This document shows, piece by piece, positions 1 through 5,600 of a DNA stretch of 6,328 bases. How positions within the stretch are numbered: the first letter of the stretch is position 1; each line of letters opens with the position of its first letter. The DNA comes from Caldifarciminota bacterium. Lineage in GTDB: Bacteria > Hydrothermota > Tepidihabitantia > SM23-42. Position numbers and translations under genes: made by a program. Where the stretch lies: assembly GCA_030671005.1 (NCBI GenBank), contig DAOVAN010000096.1:1-6328 (forward strand), in the 5' to 3' direction. A model generated the notes under the pieces. That model made no database searches and was not told the origin of the DNA. It saw nothing but the letters and a program-made list of their open reading frames with translations.

Positions 1-471
1 ATGAAAGAGTAGTTCGCCATAAGGGTAGTTCCTCAGTGGCTCAACGCCCACTTCCACACCATTGAACGCTTCGATTTTTTCCTCAATGAGCGAAAGCTGC
101 TCATAGGAAATGTCGTGGGCAATTTTGACATGTTTAAAAGGATTCTTCTCAATATTGCTCTTTTCGATAATCGCTTTTTCGTCCATGAAGAGGATTCTCG
201 AAAGTTCCCTGATGGTAACACTGTCTATTGTAGCCCTGATGATGGATACATAGAAGCCCGGTCTCGTATTGGCGATTTCTACACCATTGCGGTCGAGTAT
301 TCTTCCGCGTGGAGCCGTGGCGTACTTCATTCTGATTCGATTTTTCTCAGACAGGCGCGAGTATTTCTTCCCCTCGAATACTTGAAGCTTAATGCTCCAT
401 ATTATTATCACTGCGGCTAAGATCAACATGAGGTTACGGATGATTTTGAATTTTACTGCTTTCTCATCCAT
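1..471 (-). CDS. mrdA: Penicillin-binding protein 2 (elongasome transpeptidase), N-terminal part, cut by window edge
   Basis: Class B penicillin-binding protein that cross-links peptidoglycan during side-wall elongation, anchored in the inner membrane by one N-terminal helix. Only the first 157 codons are present; the frame is open to base 1. Visible features are a short cytoplasmic basic stretch, a membrane segment at about residues 10-31, the PBP2 dimerisation-domain signature APRGRILDRNG (53-63), and EPLRNYPYGELLFH (144-157), the R-YPYG-H motif of this family. The catalytic SxxK and KTG motifs would lie beyond the window. The ATG at 471 lies inside mreD (19-nt overlap) with no strong Shine-Dalgarno sequence, so translation is probably coupled to mreD. 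The order mreB-mreC-mreD-mrdA is the classical shape cluster; rodA often follows. Family assignment is firm; choosing PBP2 rather than PBP3 (FtsI) rests on the mreD neighbour and the YPYG motif. Confidence 0.93.
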   Translation of the reverse strand, partial: MDEKAVKFKIIRNLMLILAAVIIIWSIKLQVFEGKKYSRLSEKNRIRMKYATAPRGRILDRNGVEIANTRPGFYVSIIRATIDSVTIRELSRILFMDEKAIIEKSNIEKNPFKHVKIAHDISYEQLSLIEEKIEAFNGVEVGVEPLRNYPYGELLFH

Positions 472-878
472 ATGCCGAAAGTAAGTTTGCTCAGTAGTAA
501 CATCATCGGGAAAAATGTCAGAACCGTGCAGAAGATGAGGGCTAGATTAATTGGAGACGAGATGATCACATTCGCGAGCGCTGTTTTGATCAGATAAAAC
601 ACAATAAAGGTAGCAAAAGTCGTAAGGGGATTTCGTATCAGGTATTTTTTCAGATAGATTAATGATTGTGTGACTGTAAGATAGATCAACGTGTTGATTC
701 CCAGGCGGACCGGATAGTAGAGGTCGATGAGGAGTCCCGCAATAAAGGAAAAGACGAGGGCGAACCGTTCATCTTCCTCGGTGACGATGAAGAAGACGAT
801 GATTGCTACTATGTCAGTTATGGCATTGAACGGGAGAGCAAGATAGAGCGCTATGAAGTAGACGAGGTAGCGAATCAT
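453..878 (-). CDS. mreD: Rod shape-determining protein MreD
   Basis: Small polytopic inner-membrane protein of the elongasome that partners MreC. It has 141 residues, slightly short but usual for the family, and is almost wholly hydrophobic. About four to five membrane helices can be seen (around residues 3-33, 40-58, 62-80, 85-104 and 110-135). The segment FIAGLLIDLYYPVRLGINTLIY (45-66) carries the G-L--D-------G-N-L-Y pattern characteristic of MreD. The ATG start overlaps the mreC stop as ATGA, a standard translational-coupling arrangement, and there is no good independent ribosome binding site. Its 3' end overlaps the start of mrdA by 19 nt. MreD diverges quickly in sequence, so identity relies on the hydrophobic profile, the conserved pattern and the position between mreC and mrdA, which together leave little doubt. 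Confidence 0.93.
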   Translation of the reverse strand: MIRYLVYFIALYLALPFNAITDIVAIIVFFIVTEEDERFALVFSFIAGLLIDLYYPVRLGINTLIYLTVTQSLIYLKKYLIRNPLTTFATFIVFYLIKTALANVIISSPINLALIFCTVLTFFPMMLLLSKLTFGIWMRKQ

Positions 879-1639
879 GGATTGCCACTCGTACTCGTTT
901 CGTGTTCACCCAATATTATGTATACCGAGACGAGGCGGTTGATTTGTGTGGCGGGTGCGACATGTACCTGTTTAAAGAAGAGATCATCAGATTCCGAAAT
1001 TCGTTGGACCGTGCCGATCAGTATGCCCTTTGGAAAGAGCTCGCTCATGCCCGAGGTGAGTATCGAATCACCGACATTGATTGAGTCTGTGTGTCGGATA
1101 TAGTCGAACATCAAACTGGTCTGCCTTCTGATAATGCCGTGAATACTTGTATTAACATCGATGGCGCTGGCAGCAAAGCCTTTGTTTTCTATGGTTTCAA
1201 CGATGCTGCTAACCGGCCCGGCGTGCTTGACCCGGCCGACAAAGCCATCAATCGATATCACTGGTTGATTCTGTGAGACCGCGTGTTCAATGCCTTTATC
1301 AATATACAAGTAGCCGTTTATATTAAGGGGGTCACGGCCGACCACCGACGCCTTCAGCAATGTGTGTTCAGTGGATTCTAGCCGTGTCGTATCAAGATTG
1401 AGTTTGTCGCGTAAGCTTGCGTTCTCCAGTTTGAGCTGGTTTACTTGGATTTCAAGTGTTTCTATACGCACATTGGAAATAGTCAGATATTCCAAGAAAC
1501 GTGTTGTCATCTTGACCGGAAACAACACGACCGAGGCTAAGTTCCTTGCCAAAACGAGATTTGCTTGCTCGTGAAGAAAGAGGGGTATTGCAGAAATGAC
1601 GAATAGAAGAATGAAGAGTAAAATGTACTGACGGCGCAA
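875..1639 (-). CDS. mreC: Rod shape-determining protein MreC, TTG start
   Basis: Periplasmic scaffold of the elongasome that links MreB to PBP2 and stimulates it. It has 254 residues, near the usual length. Order of parts: cytoplasmic MRRQ, membrane helix about 5-22, a coiled-coil helix about 55-95, then the paired beta-domains. Conserved pieces are VVGRDPLNINGYLYIDKG (99-116), DGFVGRV (131-137), GDSILTSGMSELFPKG (190-205) and VHVAPATQINRLVSV (226-240). The start must be TTG at 1639: the preceding in-frame codon is the mreB stop TAG, and the next in-frame Met (residue 44) lies after the membrane helix. A weak GAGAG at 1645-1649, inside the mreB 3' end, is spaced 5 nt from the TTG. The zero gap and rare start suggest expression coupled to mreB and lower than it. 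The stop overlaps mreD as ATGA. Confidence 0.95.
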   Translation of the reverse strand: MRRQYILLFILLFVISAIPLFLHEQANLVLARNLASVVLFPVKMTTRFLEYLTISNVRIETLEIQVNQLKLENASLRDKLNLDTTRLESTEHTLLKASVVGRDPLNINGYLYIDKGIEHAVSQNQPVISIDGFVGRVKHAGPVSSIVETIENKGFAASAIDVNTSIHGIIRRQTSLMFDYIRHTDSINVGDSILTSGMSELFPKGILIGTVQRISESDDLFFKQVHVAPATQINRLVSVYIILGEHETSTSGNP

Positions 1640-2695
1640 CTATGCTCTCTTCATTGTGTATATAACTTTCTCGTATTTGCTCAGGTCATCAAGAATTTTG
1701 CCCGCACCGATAACGACGACCTTGTTTGGCTCGTCAGCTGTTGTCACTGGCAGATTGGTCTCTTCCCTTACTAATGTGTCGATGCCTCTTAATAGAGAGC
1801 CACCTCCGGCCATGTATATGCCGTTGTTGACGATATCGGCGGCTAGCTCAGGAGGCGTCTTCTCCAGCGTGAGCCGTATTGTCTCGGTGATCATTGACAA
1901 TGGTTCTTGAATTGCTTCCCTGACTTCATGGCTAGTGAGTTTCACTGTTTTGGGGATGCCAGATACCAGGTCACGTCCTTTCACTTCGTGGGCCTTTTCC
2001 TCGACGGTCGGAAACGCATTACCGATGTTGATCTTAATAGCTTCCGCAGTCTGTTCACCAATGATTAGATTATAGTTTTTCTTGATGTATTGAATGATGG
2101 CATCGTCCATTTCGTCACCCGCGATACGGATTGAGCTGTTGGTTACTATTCCGGAAAGCGCGATGACTGCGATTTCGGTTGTCCCACCGCCAATGTCGAT
2201 GATCATGTTACCACTTGGCGAATGAACTGGCAGGCCAATACCTATTGCTGCCGAGATGGGTTCTGGGACCAGGAAAACCTCGCGCGCACCGGCTGCTTCT
2301 GCAGAATCCCGTACTGCTCTCTTCTCAACCTCGGTGATACCGGATGGTACACAAATCAGGACGCGGGGCCGCGTAAAAAGCCTTTTCTTTTGGACTTTTT
2401 CGATGAAGATGCGAAGCAATAGTTCAACCATTTCGAAATCCGCGATGACGCCATCCTTCATTGGCCTTATTGCCTTTATCTCATTAGGCGTTCGCCCGAG
2501 CATCTGTTTTGCTTCGTCACCGATCGCCAGGCATTTCTTAGTTTTTGTATCTATGGCCACAACTGTTGGTTCGTCGAGGACTATTCCGCGGCTATTTACA
2601 TAAATGAGTGTCGTACGCGTGCCCAGGTCGATTGCGATATCGCTCATGAACTGGCTCTTGAGACTCCTAAATAGGGAAAATATGTTGAATGCCAC
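1640..2695 (-). CDS. mreB: Rod shape-determining protein MreB (bacterial actin), GTG start
   Basis: Actin-like ATPase that forms membrane-bound filaments directing lateral wall synthesis. It has 351 residues, full length for the family. Actin-fold nucleotide motifs are all present: phosphate-1 loop IDLGTRTT (22-29), PEPISAAIG (144-152) with the catalytic-type glutamate, phosphate-2 loop DIGGGTTE (167-174), GDEMDDAI (193-200) and the adenosine motif GGGSLLRG (297-304). The N-terminal FNIFSLFRSL is a short amphipathic, hydrophobic stretch of the kind MreB uses to bind the membrane, which supports the GTG start at 2695 over the internal ATG at residue 17. That GTG has an excellent AAGGAGG 7 nt upstream (2703-2709). 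It is first in the shape operon and has its own promoter. The loop reads DLGTRTT where many MreBs have DLGTANT, a mild variation. Confidence 0.98.
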   Translation of the reverse strand: MAFNIFSLFRSLKSQFMSDIAIDLGTRTTLIYVNSRGIVLDEPTVVAIDTKTKKCLAIGDEAKQMLGRTPNEIKAIRPMKDGVIADFEMVELLLRIFIEKVQKKRLFTRPRVLICVPSGITEVEKRAVRDSAEAAGAREVFLVPEPISAAIGIGLPVHSPSGNMIIDIGGGTTEIAVIALSGIVTNSSIRIAGDEMDDAIIQYIKKNYNLIIGEQTAEAIKINIGNAFPTVEEKAHEVKGRDLVSGIPKTVKLTSHEVREAIQEPLSMITETIRLTLEKTPPELAADIVNNGIYMAGGGSLLRGIDTLVREETNLPVTTADEPNKVVVIGAGKILDDLSKYEKVIYTMKRA

Positions 2696-2702
2696 TTATT
2701 TG

Positions 2703-2709
2703 CCTCCTT
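2703..2709 (-). promoter_or_regulatory. Ribosome binding site fixing the GTG start of mreB
   Basis: AAGGAGG on the minus strand sits 7 nt before GTG at 2695. It decides the start in favour of this GTG over the internal ATG 16 codons later, which has no comparable site. Confidence 0.85.
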
Positions 2710-2719
2710 GGTTAATAAA

Positions 2720-2747
2720 ATGATAATTAGTTTTTCTGGAAAGTCAA
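2720..2747 (-). promoter_or_regulatory. Sigma70-like promoter of the mreBCD-mrdA operon
   Basis: On the minus strand, TTGACT (2742-2747) and TATCAT (2720-2725) are separated by 16 nt; each box matches the consensus at five of six positions. Transcription would begin near 2713, giving a leader of only about 18 nt that starts just before the Shine-Dalgarno sequence. The promoter is back-to-back with the one facing the other way at 2767-2794, and the two -35 boxes are 19 bp apart. Confidence 0.72.
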
Positions 2748-2766
2748 GAAAAAAATGGCAAATGGA

Positions 2767-2794
2767 TTGACAAAGCCAGCCTCTTATGTAAAAT
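2767..2794 (+). promoter_or_regulatory. Sigma70-like promoter of the small basic protein gene
   Basis: TTGACA (2767-2772, perfect) is followed after 16 nt by TAAAAT (2789-2794, five of six). The same 16-nt spacing occurs in the two other promoters of the window. A start near 2801 would place the GGAGG (2801-2805) at the very 5' end of the mRNA, an unusually short leader of about 11 nt. A different -10 choice (TATGTA, 2785-2790) would give a poor 12-nt spacer. Confidence 0.62.
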
Positions 2795-2811
2795 GAACGA
2801 GGAGGTCTAGG

Positions 2812-2982
2812 ATGAAAGAAAGAAGAAAGAAAGGTGAGCGACGGAAGGTAGAAAGGCGTAAGCTCTTGACGGAGAAGCAATTCCACAAGCTTATCGAGAA
2901 GGGTAAGGTATCTAAGTATGATGAAAGAGAGTGGGAGAAACGCAGGAAAAACAAGAGGCGTAAGAAGCAGATCGGCGTATAG
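2812..2982 (+). CDS. Small, extremely basic protein of unknown function (56 aa)
   Basis: I do not recognise this protein. It has 56 residues, of which 15 are Lys and 11 Arg (46% basic) against nine acidic residues, for a net charge near +17. Basic blocks (RRKKGERRKVERRK, residues 4-17, and KRRKNKRRKKQ, 43-53) flank a less charged middle, LLTEKQFHKLIEKGKVSKYDE (18-38), that could be a short helix. There are no cysteines, membrane segments or signal peptide. GGAGG (2801-2805), 6 nt before the ATG, and an upstream promoter support real expression. Composition suggests nucleic-acid or ribosome binding, loosely like small ribosomal proteins such as bS21, but no family motif is clear. It is divergent from mreB and upstream of the HU gene; no terminator is seen after it, so read-through into the HU gene is possible. 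Confidence 0.72.
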   Translation: MKERRKKGERRKVERRKLLTEKQFHKLIEKGKVSKYDEREWEKRRKNKRRKKQIGV

Positions 2983-3052
2983 CGGTCTTTGCTCGTCGTT
3001 GTCAGCCTGATTTCATGCTCTATGCTTCGCACAGAATTTCATGAGAAAAGCA

Positions 3053-3080
3053 TTGACACGGGCTCCTGTGTGGATATAAT
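3053..3080 (+). promoter_or_regulatory. Perfect-consensus sigma70 promoter of the HU gene
   Basis: TTGACA (3053-3058) and TATAAT (3075-3080) both match the consensus exactly, with a 16-nt spacer. Transcription would start near 3087, giving a leader of about 80 nt before the HU start codon. This fits a highly expressed nucleoid protein. The 185 bp between the small basic gene and the HU gene hold this promoter and leader and no other convincing feature. Confidence 0.85.
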
Positions 3081-3170
3081 TCATTGTTACTTTTCATACA
3101 GGTTGTTCCTCTAATTGGGGCAGCATTAAGATCTGGATATGCAATTATAGCAGTATAGCAAGGAGGAATG

Positions 3171-3467
3171 ATGCGAAGGGAATTTTTGATTGAAAAAATC
3201 GCCGAAAAGATTGGCCCGGCGTATACTAAGACAGATATCGAAAAGCTGATTGATACGTTTTTGGATACGCTATTCGACATCCTAATCCAAAATAAGAGAG
3301 TGGAGTTGCGCAGGTTCGGGACTTTCGAACTGAGAAAAAGACCGGGTAGGAGTGCGAAAGCACCCAAAAGCGGTAAGTTCTACACGCTTGAGGACCGGTA
3401 TGTGCCATTCTTCCGTCCTTCAAAGATATTCAAGAATATGGTTCAGGAAAAGACCAAGCCCGAGTAA
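3171..3467 (+). CDS. HU/IHF-family DNA-binding protein
   Basis: Histone-like dimeric protein that bends and compacts DNA. It has 98 residues. The N-terminal helices (EFLIEKIAEKIG, residues 4-15, and the helix 20-40) are followed by the family signature region RRFGTFELRKRPGR (47-60), the DNA-wrapping beta-arm with the intercalating proline at 65, and the C-terminal VPFFRPSKIFKNMV (78-91). The arm tip reads KAP where most HU proteins have RNP. Start choice: AGGAGG (3161-3166) is 4 nt from the ATG at 3171 but only 1 nt from the preceding ATG at 3168, so 3171 is preferred; using 3168 would add one Met. HU rather than IHF is favoured by the plain tail. The gene is convergent with the glutamate synthase-like gene, across a repeat-filled gap. 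Confidence 0.95.
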   Translation: MRREFLIEKIAEKIGPAYTKTDIEKLIDTFLDTLFDILIQNKRVELRRFGTFELRKRPGRSAKAPKSGKFYTLEDRYVPFFRPSKIFKNMVQEKTKPE

Positions 3468-3471
3468 TCAC

Positions 3472-3541
3472 CGATAACTGATAACCGATGACTGATGCTG
3501 TTATCTGATATCTGTTATCAGTTATCTGTTAAAAGTTATCC
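3472..3541. repeat. 70-bp palindromic heptamer repeat (NGATAAC), 4 direct + 6 inverted units
   Basis: The gap between two convergent genes is made of phased 7-nt units. Four read NGATAAC-like on the plus strand (3472-3499: CGATAAC, TGATAAC, CGATGAC, TGATGCT). Six read so on the minus strand (3500-3541: AGATAAC, AGATATC, TGATAAC, AGATAAC, TTTTAAC, GGATAAC). The two orientations abut at 3499/3500. GATAACTGATAAC (3473-3485) is exactly complementary to 3514-3526, giving a 13-bp stem with a 28-nt loop. The last unit supplies the TAA stop of the minus-strand gene. It could act as a bidirectional terminator by position, but there is no T-run, so a repeat element is the better reading. Confidence 0.85.
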
Positions 3542-5119
3542 GTTCAAAATCTTTTCAACCTCTTCCTTATCGACATCCATTACATAGGGAATCTCTGATA
3601 TGTTAGCCGCATCTTTGGTCAGTGATGCGATGTCATCGCGGCTGATGTGCTTCAAGGCGAATTTTCGGTTGCCGGTCATCAGTTGTTTCAGCCCTTGTGC
3701 CATTCGTTCGACATAGGTGTAGACACCAAGTGCACCAGTCGGTATGCGGTCGAAATCCTTACCCATTTCTTTCTTCAGTTTCGACGCGGTGACGAAAATC
3801 TCTTCCTTCTTGTTCCCGAATCTTTCAACGAATACTGGTATTTCGTCTTCATCGATTTTCTTGCCAATGGTTTTACCGACCATGGCCGCACAGAGTGGTC
3901 CTCGTGCCATACCAACAATTTTCGAGTACGGAGCACCCAATGCCAGTGCCTTGAATATCTGATCCTCAAACGCAATACCACCAGCAAATGCAAGCGAGGG
4001 TACGTGTTCGCCCCTCTTCGCCAGCTTGTCCGTGTAGAAGTAGGTCAATGAGTGGAGCTCAACCGGCGGCATACCCCATTCATTCATCATGTGCCATGGG
4101 CTCATTCCTGTACCGCCGCCTGCACCATCAACAGTCAACAAGTCGAGTTTCGCTTTGGATGAGTATTTGACTGCTCGGGCAAGGTCTGCCGGACGATAGG
4201 CACCCGTCTTAAGAAATACGTATTTCGCGCCGGCCTTACGCAATTCTTCAACCCTTTTCATGAACGATTCTTCTTCAACCATGCCTATGCGGGAATGTCT
4301 TTCGAATTCGGTGAATGTTTTGTGCTCAAATGCCTCGATGACGTCAGGATCAAGAGGATCGGGGAGCACTATGTAACCGCGTTTCTTTAATGCCTGCGCT
4401 TTTTTGAGGTCTTTTATCTTCACCTCACCGCCGATGTCCTTGGCACCTTGTCCCCATTTCAATTCGACTGTTTCGACACCAAGTTTCTGAATGGCAAATT
4501 CTTGTACGCCCAGCCTTGTGTCTTCGACGTTTGCCTGGACAATGATCATACCATAGCCACCCTGCTGCCAGTCTTTGTACAGTTTCACGCGATTTTCTAA
4601 ATCCGGCGCCTTGAGGATTTTTCCATTCTTGATTTCACTCTTCATATCCATGGCGACGACATTCTCACCGATTGTCAGCATGGCTCCGGACAGAGCGGTA
4701 CCGATTGCCAGTCCTGCCCAGTTATTCTTGGCTATGTTAGTTGATCCTAACCCAGGAACGACCATGGGGAACTTGAGCTTGATTCCGTCATTCGCGCCAA
4801 ATCGCTGTTCGATGTTTACGTTTGGAAATATCGCCTTGTCCGGATCGGCTTCGATCCCGACGGCACCGACAGCAGTACCCATAATGTTGAAATGAGAATA
4901 ATCAACCGGGTAGTTCTTCTCGGCGGCCGCGGTGAGAATGCCAAATGGTTGTGGGTATATTACCTCATGGCCGCGATATGCAGACTTACCGATTTCACAC
5001 ATACCGATACAACCGTCAACGCAGGTGACGCACATTCCGCTCAACGGAACGATCGAGTCTTCTGTTCTATTCTTCGTTAATGTTGCTGCTGAAGCATTCA
5101 TTCTTGATAATGAAGGCAT
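3536..5119 (-). CDS. FMN-binding glutamate synthase domain protein (stand-alone GltB-type)
   Basis: Stand-alone version of the FMN/synthase domain of glutamate synthase (Glu_synthase family), which in full GOGAT adds ammonia to 2-oxoglutarate with reducing power passed through FMN and iron-sulfur clusters. It has 527 residues. A TIM-barrel is marked by KWGQGAKDIGGE (221-232), the flavin/substrate loop VDGAGGGTGMSP (330-341), the phosphate-binding AFAGGI (378-382) and GMARGPLCAAMVGKTIG (403-419). No glutaminase domain is present. The N-terminus has C30-x2-C33-x3-C37-x3-C41, a plausible iron-sulfur site. The cysteine trio that holds the 3Fe-4S cluster after the FMN loop in classical GltB is absent; only C410 lies there. 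AAAGGAG (5126-5132) is 6 nt before the ATG. The gene is probably in one operon with the upstream ferredoxin-like gene, a likely electron donor. Substrate is not proven: relatives are often labelled only glutamate synthase-related. Confidence 0.9.
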   Translation of the reverse strand: MPSLSRMNASAATLTKNRTEDSIVPLSGMCVTCVDGCIGMCEIGKSAYRGHEVIYPQPFGILTAAAEKNYPVDYSHFNIMGTAVGAVGIEADPDKAIFPNVNIEQRFGANDGIKLKFPMVVPGLGSTNIAKNNWAGLAIGTALSGAMLTIGENVVAMDMKSEIKNGKILKAPDLENRVKLYKDWQQGGYGMIIVQANVEDTRLGVQEFAIQKLGVETVELKWGQGAKDIGGEVKIKDLKKAQALKKRGYIVLPDPLDPDVIEAFEHKTFTEFERHSRIGMVEEESFMKRVEELRKAGAKYVFLKTGAYRPADLARAVKYSSKAKLDLLTVDGAGGGTGMSPWHMMNEWGMPPVELHSLTYFYTDKLAKRGEHVPSLAFAGGIAFEDQIFKALALGAPYSKIVGMARGPLCAAMVGKTIGKKIDEDEIPVFVERFGNKKEEIFVTASKLKKEMGKDFDRIPTGALGVYTYVERMAQGLKQLMTGNRKFALKHISRDDIASLTKDAANISEIPYVMDVDKEEVEKILNG

Positions 5120-5138
5120 GTTTTTCTCCTTTCGTTAC

Positions 5139-5193
5139 TGATAACTGATGATCGATAACAGATGACTGATCAAAGATGTTCTATCAGTCACCA
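5139..5193. repeat. Heptamer repeat tract, left arm flanking the IVP gene
   Basis: Units TGATAAC, TGATGAT, CGATAAC, AGATGAC, TGATCAA run 5139-5173 on the plus strand. They are followed by inverted units TCTATCA and GTCACCA (5180-5193) that overlap the IVP stop codon. TGACTGAT (5163-5170) pairs exactly with ATCAGTCA (5183-5190), an 8-bp stem with a 12-nt loop. The block 5140-5159 is 17/20 identical to the reverse complement of 5601-5620 on the other side of the IVP gene. Confidence 0.75.
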
Positions 5194-5597
5194 GTGTATT
5201 TGTTAAATATCTTTGTTTTATGTTTTTCGTGCACAGCCTGGATCAGATTAAAAAGCATACCACAGAGATCATCGTACCCTTTGTGTAATTTTCGGTATAA
5301 CTCTTCATTATTGAGTGATCCAGTTTCAAATAAATAATCCAAATGTTCGATTGTTTCTTGAGATGATGCATATGCCAGAGAGAGATAACGTAAGTATTCG
5401 TTCTTGTAGTGCCTTAAGGAAAAACCTTCGACGATGTCGCTGGAAACTGATTTGGATGATCTCCGTATTTGGCTCCCCTCTTCATACAATTCGAATTGAG
5501 GGAGGTTGAGAGACATCTTGTGAATTTCCAGCGCAAGCCTATGTGCTTGTTGATACACCTTGAGCTTTCGGTGTCCTGCTTGTTTCTCCATTCTCAT
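5184..5597 (-). CDS. Four-helix-bundle protein of the 23S rRNA-intervening sequence (IVP/S23) family
   Basis: Small four-helix-bundle protein first known from ORFs inside intervening sequences of 23S rRNA genes; its molecular function is not established. It has 137 residues, a little over the usual 115-130. The family pattern is clear: KLKVYQQAHRLALEIHKMS (11-29), LYEEGSQIRRSSKSVSSDIVEG (37-58; canonical QIRR-----S-NI-EG) and EYLRYLSLAYASSQETIEHLDY (67-88). Here it is not in an rRNA gene but between a ferredoxin-like gene (18 nt upstream) and the synthase gene (64 nt downstream), with repeat tracts on both sides. Its start at 5597 directly abuts repeat units and has no good Shine-Dalgarno; an in-frame ATG at 5591 is an alternative. 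It is probably translated from the operon mRNA. Its stop TGA lies in a repeat-like sequence that forms a small hairpin. Confidence 0.9.
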   Translation of the reverse strand: MRMEKQAGHRKLKVYQQAHRLALEIHKMSLNLPQFELYEEGSQIRRSSKSVSSDIVEGFSLRHYKNEYLRYLSLAYASSQETIEHLDYLFETGSLNNEELYRKLHKGYDDLCGMLFNLIQAVHEKHKTKIFNKYTGD

Positions 5598-5600
5598 ACA

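Noticed and set aside
666..1103. Plus-strand open frame of 145 codons antisense to mreD/mreC
   Set aside because: It is very acidic (runs of Asp/Glu), as expected from the complement of hydrophobic codons in mreD, and both sense genes are clear family members.
2644..3032. Two minus-strand open frames across the mreB upstream region and the small basic gene
   Set aside because: They overlap the mreB promoter and start or run antisense to the small basic gene. The runs of Phe, Leu and Ser are the complement of Lys/Arg codons.
3054..3140. Hydrophobic open frame in the HU leader (ends at TAG near 3140)
   Set aside because: It opens only after a TGA inside the -35 box, has no ATG, and its only early start (TTG at 3084) is at or before the predicted transcription start. 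It is most likely chance.
3020..3367. Minus-strand open frame of 115 codons over the HU gene
   Set aside because: It is antisense to a well-supported HU gene and its leader, with a composition unlike a real protein and no ribosome binding site.
3472..3541. CRISPR array or rho-independent terminator
   Set aside because: The units are 7 nt with no spacers, so this is not CRISPR. The stem is AT-rich with a 28-nt loop and no T-run, so a classical terminator is not supported, although some termination is possible.
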